A stretch of DNA of 64,000 nucleotides from contig JAPEVF010000185.1 in the NCBI GenBank assembly GCA_029747585.1, forward strand, positions 1 to 64,000, given 5' to 3'. The notes under the pieces are model-generated. The model was not told the DNA's origin. It made no database searches and saw only the letters and a list, made by a program, of their open reading frames with translations. A program made the translations under genes and the position numbers. The first letter of the stretch is position 1. The number at the start of each line of letters is the position of its first letter. The DNA comes from Pleurotus djamor (lineage: Eukaryota; Basidiomycota; Agaricomycetes; Agaricales; Pleurotaceae). Positions 24,413-36,453 of this stretch are shown in pieces.

Positions 24413-25155
24413 AACTTTTGCTGTGACTGTGAGTTTGCCGTTCGCGTGTTTGGCCTCGTGTTTTCCAGCTAGTATATTTGTAGAGGTTTTGTGGTTTGCT
24501 GTGTCTGTAATCTCTCAGCTTGGTAGCTGCTAACAAGTAGATGGACTCAGAGGATGAAATCGAGAGAATTGTATGAGCGCAGCAAGTTCTTTTGCTTGCG
24601 GACTCGGCCTAACTGCAACATCATCTCCCAAGACACTTATGACTCTCAGACCCACTGGCGAGCTTGACTCTCCTTACCGATGGTCGGTAACAACTCACAC
24701 CAAGAATAGAGTGCTCGACCGACCAGAGGACACGCTAGGCTTGTGACCATCCTACCTCATTGGCTACACCCTTCGTTCGATCCCTTAGCCAGCGCCTAAG
24801 GAGCAGAGGAACGAGTCACCTAGGCCTGAGAGTGATGGTTCAATGCATCGCACACACACTAAATCAAATTATTACCGTGCGATGAGAATTTGAACAGAGC
24901 CAAGCTCTCTGCTCGGTTAGGGTCCTGTCATTTGGTGGCGGTTAATGGTAAATCCTTCACAAAAGGAATCTGGAAATCCTTTTTGGGATTTTTCTTGCAC
25001 AGAATAAAGCTTCAGCCTTCCGACATGTGCAACAGCCAGCAACGCCCCCCTCCCCCTCCAACACCACCACCACCCATTCAAAAGCGGCTGTACGGTGAAT
25101 TAATGCACTGGTTTCGAACCAAGAATTGAAGCCTTTTCTCGAGCAGCCTCCCTCC
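24413..25155. other. Intergenic
   Basis: No gene is supported. A Pro-rich ORF at 24890-25129 ends just upstream of small membrane protein copy 3 and could be part of its leader, but there is no splice evidence. Confidence 0.35.
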
Positions 25156-25468
25156 ATGCCGACTTCGCTACTCGGTGGACCACAGGAGGCCCCTGCCATG
25201 CCCTTGCAGGTAAGTACCCAGCTCAACCCAAGTACTGTTCGTGTCGCGATTGAAGGGGAGCTAACGCGATCCACAGGAAGCCAATAACAACCATGCCGCC
25301 GGTACACTCAACCGCGTCACAGGAATCCAGTACAATTATACTAATGTCAATGCTATTCTCCGACGAGATGGAATTCTCGACGACGCGCCGATTGCCCTGC
25401 TCATAGTGTTGGTGTTGTTCGCACTGTTGGGACTTCTAACTATTTTTGTGGCAATCAAGTGGAGGTGA
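25156..25468 (+). CDS. Small single-pass membrane protein, GTxNxVxG motif, copy 3
   Basis: Exon 1 (25156-25209) is only 18 residues (MPTSLLGGPQEAPAMPLQ). Exon 2 (25277-25468) again starts in phase 0: EANNNHAAGTLNRVTGIQ followed by YNYTN. A spacer with DGILDDAPIALL leads to the helix LLIVLVLFALLGLLTIFVAI and the end KWR. The total is about 81 residues. Splice sites are canonical (GTAAGT and CCACAG). It converges on a DUF7330 pseudogene at 25639-26580, the same arrangement as copy 4 with the intact DUF7330 gene. Confidence 0.62.
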
Positions 25469-25638
25469 GTCAGCTCATTCAATGATGATACACACACGAA
25501 ATGCTGACGCGTCGCGCTTGGAGTTTTTTCAGCCTTGGTTGAATCTCTGCGTGGCACACCGCGCATAAAAACTCGTAAAAAGTATAATATACATTAAGCC
25601 TATATCTAATATCATCGATTATCACGTAGAAGATGTAC

Positions 25639-26580
25639 TCACGCACCGGAATTCCTCCAAGCCACCTTCCTAACCATCTCCGACATGTTTCTCATCTTCA
25701 AACTGTGCTCGGACGAGGCCGTTCTACAGTGTTCTTGCTTTTCATCCGAGTCGTTCGTCTCGCGCAGCACAACGGAGTGATCTAGCAAATTTTGAGGATA
25801 TCTTGATGTGTCGCTCGGGGTCGCCTGCGCCGACGTGGATAGTGAGCCGACCTTGGAACGAGCTTGGGAGGTGGATGGAAAGATAGCCATTGATCAATGT
25901 CTCGTAGAGCTGGAACGGTGGTCGAGCGATTTCAGGTGTGTGCTAGGGAAAGCGGACAAGTAGTGGCGAAGGGGTCAGCAATGGTTGTGTGAGACCCTGT
26001 ACTTACAGTCCTAGAAACNGGGGGGAAATGCCCAGTCTCCATACCATCCTTTAGCTAGAGGTTCAGCAAGGTCCGCTCTTTCAGATTGGGCAGATGGCGA
26101 GCGGACGCTGCCTTCGATGGAGGAAGTGGCCGTAGAACGATATTGATACAGGTTGAGGGTAGTCGGATCCATGGGAACGTTGACAGTGGGGTCCGTCATG
26201 CCGTGAGAGGATGAGAAGAGAAGGTAGCGATGTGTGTGTAGCCAATCGAGCGCCGTTGTTCGAGCTGGGGTGGAAGAAATCTAGGTCTAAATGGTGAAGT
26301 CGTTGAGGGTCCAGATAGTGGGCTGAGCGTCAGGAGGCTTGATCAGGATCCAAGTTGTCGTAGAGGAAGTCGTTGGAGAACAACATCGATGCATGTAAGG
26401 GGAGGTCAGGTTCATGGGAACGATGACGATGCCACAGCTAGTGGGATCCGTGGGATGATAAGAAAAAAAAGAAGGGCGGTGTCATGTATCATGTCCCTCT
26501 CCCAGAGTAGATGTGCGTCGTGGCGGTGCAGCTGATGCACTTGTTGTTGGACGAGAGCTGGTTGAGCGAGACATGCTCAA
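25639..26580 (-). pseudogene. DUF7330 pseudogene, paralogue of 27984-29247
   Basis: Homology to the neighbouring DUF7330 gene runs along the whole locus but in broken frames. One segment reads ARHLPNLKERTLLNL and then a stop. The next reads RPPFQLYETLINGYLSIHLP and SSFQGRLTIHVGAGDPERHI. A one-base shift precedes LLDHSVVLRETNDS. About 60 bp covering the segment YFVGEMGGWMKGE of the intact copy are deleted, and a stop follows before MVRKVAWR. The first-exon region appears twice, at about 26160-26290 and 26330-26580, pointing to a further local duplication. An N lies at 26019. Confidence 0.72.
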
Positions 26581-27552
26581 AGACAGAAGAAACCTAGGTG
26601 GGAAGCCGACTAGTCGTCAGAACATCAACATGTATGTCGGCCCGGGCATGAGCCATAGACATCAGATCTATAGACGCTTGTTGCGGTGAAAGAAAAAGAA
26701 GGAAGGAAATAGACACAAGTTCTTCCTTCCGCGGGAACAAAAGCAGTGGATGATTGTCGCTGGGGACTGTAAGATTGGAGTTTACCGCGAAGATTCCATT
26801 ATCCCAGAAGCCTCTCTCTTTTTGCTAGGCCGCAACAACACTGGCTGGTACGCTCATGCGAAGCCCAGTCGTCGCACTAGTCAGCATGATTTGTAGGATT
26901 GTAGCATAGGCGCGTCGCTTGTTGGAATTTTTCTTAGGAGAAGTTGTGCTCTTCGTAATCCTTGGGATATACGTTTGCGTGGAAGATAGTTTTGGGTTTG
27001 CCGTATCTGCGTCTGTGAGTTGGTGATGGTGATGGTTCTTGTGTCGAAATAGTTGACGCTCAGAGATTGGTTTGTCCACTGTGGGAGACGGAGACGGATT
27101 TAAAATTGATACGAGAGATGGCCTGATGCGGCGACTACGATTAAGGAGCGAGAAGTCGACAGATGCGTGCGAGAGGATCCGGAGCCAAAGAAGAGCCAAG
27201 CCTGCGTGGGCGGAAACGTAAATGTTCCCAGCATCAACTCCTCCTTTGGTAACTGAATCTAACATGCACGCTGCCGCCGGAAACGCTCACATCAGTACTG
27301 ATGTAAACGTTTATGCATATGTATCACTTCCTCTCCGCGTAGCAATCATGCATTGCATCTCAAAGCATTACTTAAAACCTCCCCCCCTTCCCTTCCCTTC
27401 CCTCCCCTCTCCATCCCTCATCCACGCCAAGGTGTTCTGTATGTCGATGTGTATAAGTTTCTTGGCTTTGACACTGATCGAGAATCCGAGTCTCCAGGAA
27501 CTTGCGTCCACACCCCCGAAGAATCTCTCGAAGAAGTAAGCAGTGCGTCAAT
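26581..27552. other. Intergenic, partly duplicated with 29280-29640
   Basis: Short blocks here (around 26660-26690 and 26735-26770) resemble 29400-29450 and 29515-29545, so the duplicated unit extended upstream of the DUF7330 gene. A 146-codon minus ORF at 26825-27265 has no recognisable domain. Confidence 0.4.
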
Positions 27553-27735
27553 ATGGACCCAACTCGAACGAATAAAAATCACGCCTCCGGTACCTTCAAC
27601 CTTGTCGCAGGCACCCAATACAACTATAATCTCGGAGCCGCCACGAGTCGTGGCCCTGGCCTACTTAACGACGCGCTCATAGCATTATTCATGGTGCTGG
27701 TGTTTCTCATCATTCTGGAGATGATGAAGATGTAA
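27553..27735 (+). CDS. Small single-pass membrane protein, GTxNxVxG motif, copy 4
   Basis: The motif exon reads MDPTRTNKNHASGTFNLVAG then TQYNYN, a short spacer with LLNDAL, and the helix LIALFMVLVFLIILEMM before the stop at 27733-27735. An acceptor-like CAG lies just before, at about 27543. An upstream exon is therefore likely, as in the paralogues, but I could not identify it; the ATG at 27553 gives the minimal protein of 60 residues. The gene converges on the DUF7330 gene at 27984-29247, with only about 250 bp between the stops. Confidence 0.55.
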   Translation: MDPTRTNKNHASGTFNLVAGTQYNYNLGAATSRGPGLLNDALIALFMVLVFLIILEMMKM

Positions 27736-27983
27736 GTACCGGTCTTCTTTCGCGTAAGATGCTTATGTCTTCCGTGTACGTTTCTCTAGGTCTTGTTGAT
27801 TTTCTGATTCAATTAGGCGCGATGAATGTGCCGCCAGTGCTCGTTGTTTTGATTGCTTTGAGTCCACATGTTTCGCTAAACGATATGTTTTATTCATAAG
27901 GGGCCTGTCCCTAACATAGATGTACACGGAAGGAAATAAAGTTCGTGAAGGAGAAAGAAACGAACGAGATACAGATTAAACAC

Positions 27984-29247
27984 TCACACACCAACGTACC
28001 TCCAAAGAACCTTCCTAACCATATCCGACGCGTTCTCATCCTGGAACTGCGCTCGAACGAGCCCATTCTCCACCGTGGCGATGACTTCATCACCGTCCCA
28101 AGTGTTCTCCCCTTTCATCCACCCACCCATCTCCCCGACGAAGTAGCTGCGTGAGTCGTTTGTCTCGCGCAACACGACGGAGTGGTCTAGCAAGTTCGTA
28201 GATATTTCGATGTGTCGTTCGAGATCGCCTGCGCCGACATGGATGGTGAGCAGGCCTTGGAAAGAGCTTGGTAGGTGGATAGAGACGTAACCGTTGATCG
28301 CCGTCGCGCAGAGTTGGAACGGTGGTCGAGCGAGTTCAGGCGTGTGCTAAGGAAAGCGGATAATGATGACGAGGTCAGTATTTGTTGTACGAGACCCTTC
28401 ACTCACAATTCTAGCAATGAGAGGGAACCTATCCAGCCCAGGCTCCAAACCGTCCTTGAGTTCAAGGTTCAGCAATGCCCGCTCCTTCAGATTGGGTGCA
28501 TGACGAGCGGACGCTGCTTTCGACGGATCGCCGGTTAGATAAAGATCAACGTCGATCCCGCCGTTCTGACAATCTAATCTCAGATTCGTCGTCAACCTCC
28601 CCGCNGGGTTCTCCTCATCCGACTCCGGCAAGCTAGCGAGTAACCCACTAGGAACGTGCATGTAAGGGTTGATAGCGAACGGACCCTTGATCGACGAGCT
28701 GTTCTTGTAGAAACTGGATAGGCGGCGTTTGGAGGTGCTGCTTCGGCTGAGGGAGACGTAGTTCGTGGAGTTGACTTTGGTGTTTCCTACGGCGATGGTG
28801 GATGTTGATGACGTCGACGACTCGCGGCGGTTGTACAGTGATTGTGATTGTGTCCTCGTGGTGGAAGGTGTGGAAAGCGGTAAATTGGCTTCGGAGCCAG
28901 GCGATAAGAGCAAGTTCGTATTCATCGAACGACGGTCGCCCGTGGAAGACGGCGGAGGCGGTGATCGTATATTAGGGTCCAGGTAGTACGCTGAGCGTCG
29001 AGAAGCTTGAGCTATGGTACTAGCTCGAGTCCCAGGGCTCAGTTCGTCGTACAGGAAGTCATTTGAGAGGGATATCGATACAGGTCGGGGGGGAAGTCAT
29101 ATCCATGGGAACGTTGACGATGCTGCAGACAGTGGGGTCCGTGGGATGATGAGAAAAGAGGGCGGTGTCGAGTCCCTCTGGTATAGAGGTGTATCCTGGT
29201 GGTGCAGCCAATGCACTTGATGGACGAGAGCTGGTCGAGCTGGACAT
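27984..29247 (-). CDS. DUF7330 domain protein
   Basis: DUF7330 proteins are agaricomycete proteins of unknown function with a beta-rich C-terminal domain. The start at 29247 reads MSSSTSSRPSSALAAPPGYT. A disordered Ser/Thr-rich stretch follows, with NYVSLSRSS, SSIKGPFAINPYMHVPSGLL and the domain itself: NLRLDCQNGGIDVDLYLTGD, then LARPPFQLCATAINGYVSIH, LPSSFQGLLTIHVGAGDLER, and VVLRETNDSRSYFVGEMG. Near the stop is MVRKVLWRYVGV. An intron lies at about 28420-28347. The link from the first exon to the DEL/SAYYLDPN part needs a frame change at a seven-G run (29087-29093), which may be an assembly indel or an unrecognised intron. The N at 28605 falls in a CCN codon and does not affect the residue. 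Confidence 0.7.
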
Positions 29248-29253
29248 GCTCAA

Positions 29254-30111
29254 AGGTAGAAGAGACCTGGGCAGGAAGCGGTGGTGGGAAGCTTATAAGG
29301 CTCTGAGGGTGCGTGTTGCCTCCAGGCTGGCTTTATATAGACGCTTCATTGAGACCGAGAACATTAAAAAGTTAAGGGATCATGCTGGCATGCCGGGCCA
29401 TCATGGAGTGGATGTGAACGGCACAGGCAATAGACGCTTGCTGCGGCGAAGGGAAGCCAAAGGATACGGTTACATGGTCCTGAAAAAACGCACCCGCAAG
29501 GTACTTTGGTTGAAACAAGAGCAGCAGATGATGGTTGTTGAAGGATACCGTGGACTCTGTGGATGATCGATTGATCGTCGACCCGAGAAGTTGATAAGAT
29601 TGGATCGGAGTTCGATTATGTCCAGCGCTACTAGGATCGGAGTCGATTTCATTTTCACCACTTTTCTTCCAGCCTTACTTCAGTCTTGAATCTGTATCTC
29701 ACCGCAATAACATCGTGCGCAGGCTCCTGTCTATTCGCATTTTCTGTCTGAGTGGATCTGTCGCTCTTTACCTCAATTTGCCGAATTTTGCTGGGTTTCT
29801 CCACACATCTACGGTGGCGATTCGACGCTGACCACGGCCAGTTCGCACCCTACCCTCTATTACTGCAGAGGCTATGCTCTTCGATTCGTAAAGATATATG
29901 GATGCGGATCAGCTTTCTTCACCTGCATTCGCTGGTCTACGCCCCCGACAAAGAACAGAGGTATCTACAACGACAACTGTCCTCGAACAACAAAGTACGC
30001 CGTGTTTCAGGTTTCTGGGGCGGCCTTCAAGTCTTCTATCGGGGATCTTCCTTCCTGCGCAGTCGTCAGATATCAGGATGAGGATTTTTCCTGCTGAATA
30101 CACACCAGCAT
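29254..30111. other. Intergenic upstream of DUF7330 gene
   Basis: No gene is supported. Plus-strand ORFs at 29165-29566 and 29752-30170 have no recognisable domain; the first lies partly antisense to the DUF7330 first exon. Confidence 0.35.
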
Positions 30112-30533
30112 CTACCGAACGCTGTTCGTTAACTTCTCCACGACCCTCATCAAGAAAACGGCCACCATGACCACAAGGGTGATCATCGTGAAGAAGGCGA
30201 CGCTAATTCCAATCGCGATCGACACCTGAACGTCTTTCGGCCGTCCAAAGGAATAATTGTACTGGCTCCCTTCGATGCGGTTGAACGTCCCGTGGCCATT
30301 GTTGTTGTTGATCTATGTTGGTGAGTTCGCGTCCGTTTGGATAATCAGATACTCACCTCGCGTCCATAGTCCACCAGATGCTCGGAAACTGGGACGGCAG
30401 CGGGGGGATCGACCCTTTGGATCGAAATATTGATTTCGGTGTCCTTGTCAAAGTCCAGGTGAATCTTGCACCGATGGTCATACGGTTTGCGGCGTCGAGT
30501 CTCCGCTGAGGGCTGGGTACGTTGAAGTGGCAT
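30112..30533 (-). CDS. Small single-pass membrane protein, GTxNxVxG motif, copy 5
   Basis: Exon 1 begins MPLQRTQPSAETRRRKPYDH at 30533 and includes IHLDFDKDTEINISIQRVDP, a short beta-like segment that copy 6 shares. A GTGAGT donor follows DYGRE near 30357. Exon 2 reads INNNNGHGTFNRIEGSQYNY, then FGRPKDVQVS and the helix IAIGISVAFFTMITLVVMVA, ending LTNSVR at 30112. The total is about 126 residues. Copies 5 and 6 form a subfamily distinct from copies 1 and 2 in exon 1 while sharing the exon-2 module. An upstream in-frame ATG at 30638 exists but is not conserved in copy 6. Confidence 0.68.
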
Positions 30534-31338
30534 CGGGAAGCTTGTTTTATTTTCAGGAAATATTGGTCCATTCGTTTTATAGCTTTGCCATCTACTGCTT
30601 TCAAATTGATATTGAACATCGAACCCTTTTCCAAACATGTCCTAGCCTACTCGGAAATCGACGCCATCTATGGACAACTCGGACTCAAATCGTCTAAAAC
30701 ATCCGAAAGAATATTTTGCGCTGCTCGTTCTCCCCAAAGCTCGCAGCTGCAACGACACGAGGCTATGTTCGAGCGCTCGAACGTAATAGCCGGGCAACTG
30801 GGGTCACGCATATGCTCGAACCCTTCACTGCCATCACAGGATTTGCGGCGTATGTCAAGCTATATCAAATCCCCCTCGTCGGCCTTCAAGCTTCAAGCTT
30901 CACTTCGCATCAAGATCAGGCCCAGCTGGTAACGGTGGTCTTTGAACATAGAGCCGCGTATATCTATCTCTTGTGTAACCTTCTCCTTCCATGGTCCCTT
31001 CCACGAGCTCCGACGGCCTTCGTACTTGGACGGTTTCCCCGGGTTAAAACACAGTCGGTTGAAGACCATTTGTCTGCTCAGGCGCGGCTTTTTCTGGAAT
31101 CCTCTATCATCTGTGTCTCAGTTGCTATGATTTCGTCGCTTTACCTTCGAGCTGGGACAATGTTTCGAGGCCAAGAACCAGTAATACGGCGATTTCCACC
31201 AAAATAACCACTCCGTAAGCTATAGACGGGATCATCCCTGCACACCCGATCAGAACAGCCCCCCGGACGAGTTTATAATCTTGATCGGAGTGCACCCCCG
31301 CCCCCTTCATACACTTATACGCACATTGCCGAGGATTC
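30534..31338. other. Intergenic left of the transposon
   Basis: No gene is supported. A hydrophobic minus-strand ORF (31125-31310, with IPSIAYGVVILVEIAVLLVL) could encode two helices. It has no conserved neighbour exon, and I treat it as a possible relic. Confidence 0.35.
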
Positions 31339-31341
31339 TAT

Positions 31342-31369
31342 CACCGGGGGCAATTGCCACAGCGGTACG
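31342..31369 (+). repeat. Left terminal inverted repeat of the transposon
   Basis: It begins CACCGGGGGCAATTGCCAC and pairs with 36454-36481 with two mismatches. Confidence 0.85.
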
Positions 31370-31525
31370 TTGCGTACCGCTGTTGAAGCGGTATGTCTGT
31401 GGTACGTTTGTAGCGTGGCAACGATAAGCGCCGAGTGGTGACTCAGCCACGCGTCGTTGATCAAACCGATCGCTTGAATCAACATCTTCACAATCAATAT
31501 CTTCGTCTCCCACCACCACCGTTCT

Positions 31526-34500
31526 GTGATGCCTGTTGTCTGTACATGCAGGGACTGTGCAAAACAGACATTCACCGATTCTCAAGGGCTTCTACGCCAA
31601 GGGCGCCTCCTCAGCTACTCTGCCCGGCGCGCTCATGAGGAACAGCAGCGCCTGCAATCCCAGGCGCCTTCTGATATTGAAAATGTTGATGAAGATGCAC
31701 CGGATAATGCAGATCTTGACCCACAGGCTGAGGACGTGGACCTTAATCATTGTAAGTTATATTATGTAGTATGTCTGCATGTAAATAAGAGTAGCTCATA
31801 TGTAAATATCGCAGTTCTCAAACCGATTACTCAGATGTGCATTCTCCTCGTTGCCTGGTTGTCTCTACATGTTGGAATCAGCCGTGATTCTGCAAACACA
31901 ACTCTTAAAGCGCTCAAATTTCTGATCACAACGACGGTTAACACTATTGTCTCAGCACTATCTCATCTTGGGCATGGAATCGCTTCACTATCTGAACTCA
32001 ACTTTCCGGTTGATATTCGGACTGTGTACTCACGTCTCCACCTGGAGCCTGATCTTGAGCGGATTCCATGCTGTCCAAAGTGCTTCTGTCTATATCCTTC
32101 TGAGAGTGGAGCTCTTCCTCAACACTGTACTTTTAAACGGTCTCCACGATCTCGACAGTGCAATGCTATTCTGTATACCACAAAACGTGGCAAGAATATC
32201 CCTACATGTCTCTACACAACCCAATCATTTGCATCATGGCTTTCAACCTTTCTATCACGTCCATCAGTTAACGACTGGCTCTATGAAACACATTCCAGAC
32301 AACGCCTACCCTCCGATTCATCCCGAAAGATGCAAGATATATACGATAGTCCTGCGTGGGAGTCCTTTCGGCCTTATTTGCGGTCACCATATCATCTGGT
32401 TTTTGGGATTTATGTGGATTGGTTCAATCCTTTTACTAATAAGATTGCAGGTATGAAGTTTATTTTAATTATTAGGTGGAAATTGACATTGATTACTTAT
32501 GTAGGGAAAACTGTATCCTGTGGGGCAATTGTTCTCTATTGCCTCAACTTGCCACTCCATGCCCGCTTCCGTCCAGAGAACGTATACGTGATGGGAATGA
32601 TGCCAGGTCCTAGTCTTCCAGATCTCTGGGGCATATCCCATATTCTCTCGGTCCTTCTTAAATCTATTCTCAAGTTCGATCTCCCTGGACAAATCCTGTC
32701 CACACACCGGTTTCCCATGGGAACAATGGTTGCAGCCCGGGTTATACCACTTATCGCTGATCTTCAAGCTTCTCGGAAGGTCTCTGGATTTCTATCGCAT
32801 TCTGCAAACTCCTTTTGCTCCTTTTGCAAATGCCTCCTTTCCCAGCTTGAGGACCTAAACTTAGCTGCCTGGCAAATGCGGAATGGTGCTGAGGTACATC
32901 AACAAGCAGTCGCCTGGAAAAACACAGTCACAGTTACTTCTAAAACAGCGCTTTCACGGGCTAATGGCATTCGCTGGACACCATTACACAATCTTCCATA
33001 CTGGAACCCAGCTCTTCATGTTGTTCTTGGTTATATGCACAACTTTCTGGAAGGTGTTCTTGAGCATCAGCTTCGTGTTCTTTGGGGAATTGGTCGCAAC
33101 AAAAAGCCTCAGGTCTCAACTCTTGATATATCATCCAGTGATGTATCAGAGGTGTCAGAATCTGAAGATGCTCTCTCAGACACTGAACCATTACCAATGG
33201 AGCATACAGACCATTCCCAACTCCACTATCCAGGCGATTTCGACTCTGATTCTGAAATGGAAGACGCAGCCCCTCATCCAATTCCTGTTTCACTACATGA
33301 TCCTTCACCATCACCATCACTCTCTCAGTCCGATATTTCCGATATCTTTACTGTCACCACAGACGATCTTGAAGCAATCCGTGCCTGTATTCGGGATGTG
33401 CTTCTTCCAACCTGGATTGAGCGCCCTCCTTCAAATCTTGGCGAAGCCAGTCATGGAAAGCTCAAAGCCCATGAGCTTCTTATCTTGTTTTCAACAATCC
33501 TGCCATTGATTGTGCCTGAATTGTGGAGTATACGGGCTGAAGATCAGCAGTATATGGCACTTTTAACCAGCTTCTGCTATCTCATCTACTCCACCCATAT
33601 CATCTCGTCCTATACCATCAGCGCAACTGATGCAGATGCCTATACCCAAGCCTTTACTCTCTACCGCCGCTCCATTCAGCTCCTCTTCCCTCACTTTAAA
33701 TCAGTTCCAAATCACCACTACGCAATGCATAATGGGGCTCTTCTAAAGTTCTGGGGTCCTCTATCACTTCTCAGTGAATTCCCTGGTGAACGCTTGAATG
33801 GTGATTTTGGGAAAATCAATACCAATCGTAAGCTAGGTAAAAGCCTTCTTAAATCTCAGTATAGGCAATTTCTGATATAATATTACATTAGGGTCTATTG
33901 AACTTACGTTGGTCAGACAACATGGGCGAGAAAGCCAACTCCAAGCATATCTTCAAGATCATGTCTCCAATGACAAAATAGGTGGTTTTGTCAGAATTCT
34001 CACCTCAGATACGGTCACACCTTCCTCTCCTAAACAATCCAAGTTGAAGCCACTTGACTTGGACCGATACAATTTCCTCCTCAATTATCTACAACAGTCT
34101 GGCCGCATTATCAGCTCTGTCCTCCAAGTTCCCGCTTCCTTTCCTGTTGGCACCGTTCTTCCCCGAAATGCCCACCAGCCATCTCAAGTCATCCTGCATA
34201 ATCGAACATACAGTTGTATCAAGAAACACGAGGGAAATAGTCATATTCACTTCTATATCCCAAGCAATCCTACTATGACAACAACAGGATTCATCGAAGA
34301 GATATGGGAGCTATGTATAGATGGAACTTGGGAAACTTTCCTTCTAGTTCAGCATCATGCTCAGTTGAGCCCATTACAAGCATCTCAAACACCATTTTTC
34401 CATGGGCTTGGATCCACACTTCAAGTGCAAGTTGTCCTTGCAAAAGCATCGAAGATGTACTATGTGCTTGAGCCCAGGCATGTGATAACTCATCTTGGAG

Positions 34501-34583
34501 TTTACAAGCGGCCAGTAGGTACATTTGGACTGACTGAGGAACTTCTCATTATTAGCTTAGCCTTGAATAGAGGACGTAGATAA
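31526..34583 (+). CDS. CACTA/Plavaka-type transposase
   Basis: This protein should cut and join the element ends. It opens with a Cys-containing segment (MMPVVCTCRDCAKQTF). The core contains IPCCPKCFCLYPSESG, YDSPAWESFRPYLRSPYHLV, FGIYVDWFNPFTNK, then NLPLHARFRPENVYVMGMMP and GPSLPDLWGISHILSVLLKS. Further on are WNPALHVVLGYMHNFLEGVL, LPTWIERPPSNLGEASHGKL and GPLSLLSEFPGERLNGDFGK. These are typical of tnp2-like fungal transposases with an RNase H fold. Introns lie at about 31752-31814, 32454-32505 (joining NKIA to GKTVSCG) and 33861-33891. The C-terminal exon continues IELTLVRQHGRESQLQAYLQ to the stop at 34583. The frame stays open, so the copy may be active. Confidence 0.82.
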
Positions 34584-34667
34584 ACACAGAGATAAATAGG
34601 GTATTCAGACAGTGGATGGAAAGTTTTGCATAGGTTGGTTAAATAGAATCAAGGTTATACAAACTAG

Positions 34668-36254
34668 CTAATGTGGCCCAGTATCCATGGGCGCCTCAAG
34701 CAAACCAAGGTCAGATGGTTCAGGTGTTTCGCTTGAATCATTGGAATCCTCCTCCTCCTCAGAATAATCTTTCAACAGTTCCTCGGCTTCCTCCTCCGAT
34801 GGCAAGTTATAAAGCGCCCTGACCTTGTTCCCATACTTCTCCATGAAAACCTTCTCCGGCATGGACACTAACTCCGGACTATCAGCAGCTAGATCCTCCT
34901 CTAGTGGTAACGCAATAGGACAGTTGCGATACAGTGCGCGCCAGCGAACACTAAGCCCATTGAAGTATTCAGGATCAAACCAATCCAATGCTGGACGCAT
35001 AAACGGGTGGTTCCGTGTTGACTTTGCTTTGGGAGGGGTGGGATTGGGTACACGGATGGACAGGTCGCTAGTCTCTGAGGTTGGGTGGCAGCGCTCGCGC
35101 TTTTCAGGAGTCCGAGTATGCTGGTTTGACCGTGGAGGTGGTGTTTGCTTCTTGATTTGTGCATCGATGGTACGGAACAGTGCGGTAGCCTTAGCACTGC
35201 GCGCGGTTTTTGGGAAGATGATAAAGCCGGGATGATTTGGATCGGTTTCTCGTTCATCGTCAGAGCAGCAGTCAGGTGACGCCAGCAGGTTGGCGGTACG
35301 GCGGCTGTACTTGTGATCCTTCAAGTACTGGCGTCGTTTCAGCCAAAGCTAAAAATAAATAAGCCGTTAGATAAGTTGAGATGTTATGATTTACTAGTAG
35401 GACTCACGTTTCTGCGGCGGGTATAAACTGGGTTCTTGTCAAAGTTCTTCTTCGTACTCCCTGGGAATCGTGCCTCACGGCGTGCAAGTTTGCGGAACCG
35501 CGACATAATTTCAGCATAAAGAAGCTCCACTATGGAACGGTCCTTGGCCAGCGCAGGGTCAAATATGACTTCGGGGTACCCATCTGTTGAGGCGGCTCGC
35601 TGGAATGACTGGATTGCCGCCTCCTGCAGACCCCAGTTGTAGAACGATGATGGGGGACTTGTATAATCCGGTGCCCAAACAGTGATGCCGCAGAGCTTCA
35701 TTGTTGAGACGATGATTTGGAGCGTGGTATTGGGTACGCGGGTGATTCGAAGAGCTGTCTTTGATGTCGTGGAGTTCGCGGTGGAACGGAGGGAGGCTAC
35801 GGCAGTGGAAACCGTGGAGTCGATCGAGTTGCTGGATGTGCCGCGAAGGATGTCTTGAATACGCGCCTGTGAGTTTGAGTGACGCTTTTCGAATGCGTGC
35901 ACAATATCCGAGGTGGCGGGTCTTGGAAGCTCGGCGCCGGTTAACGCACCAGCGCAGATTCGGATGTGAAGCTGCAGGACATCCTATAAATCACTCAATC
36001 ATTGAGTGAGACATGGCTCAGTTCTCGGTACGTACCTTGAGTTGCTTAATAGCTGGTGAGAGGTCGGCGTGCTTTAAACGGCCAAATGGTTTCTTTGGAG
36101 TTGACGGAGACGACGACGGTTGGCCTGAGAGTACAGGAGCTCTCGCGCGCTTTGCTGCCTTTGGAGACGTGACTGGCGAGCGATCACGACGCTTCGAAGG
36201 AGTACGTGGGGTTTCCGTCCGAGAGGATGGTCCCGGAGTAGGTGTTGAGGACAT
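34668..36254 (-). CDS. Second transposon-borne protein, unknown function
   Basis: It begins MSSTPTPGPSSRTETPRTPS at 36254 (an upstream ATG at 36275 is also possible). A basic, Ser/Pro-rich region follows, with KRRDRSPVTSPKAAKRAR. After introns near 36030-35985 and 35405-35350 come DVLQLHIRICAGAL, HAFEKRHSNSQARIQDILRG, NWGLQEAAIQSFQRAA and FRKLARREARFPGS. The acidic tail contains PSEEEAEELLKDYSEEEEDS. It converges on the transposase with about 85 bp between stops. Accessory ORFs of this kind accompany basidiomycete CACTA-like elements. A DNA-binding or regulatory role is inference from the basic N-terminus. Confidence 0.65.
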
Positions 36255-36453
36255 GGTGTCGAAGAACAAAGACAACTACCATGAGGCAATCAGTCGAGTC
36301 GCGAAGAGCGCGTTATTTGCTCAACAGCGCGTTGGTACACAAAGCCATGTGCACTGTGATCGGAAAATGAGGCCACAGCGTGGCAACCCACCAGCGCTCT
36401 GCACTCGTACCGCAGACATACCACAGACGTACCGCTACAAAGGCAGTACGCCT

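Noticed and set aside
26825..27265. Minus-strand ORF of 146 codons
   Set aside because: Low-complexity, no domain, no paralogue although the neighbouring block is duplicated. Probably promoter DNA open by chance.
29165..29566. Plus-strand ORF of 133 codons
   Set aside because: It starts antisense to the DUF7330 first exon and its basic composition matches no family.
31125..31310. Possible two-helix membrane protein
   Set aside because: Hydrophobic but isolated, without a matching exon on either side, even when the adjacent transposon is ignored.
34825..35235. Plus-strand ORF of 136 codons within the transposon
   Set aside because: It lies antisense to the well-supported second transposon protein.
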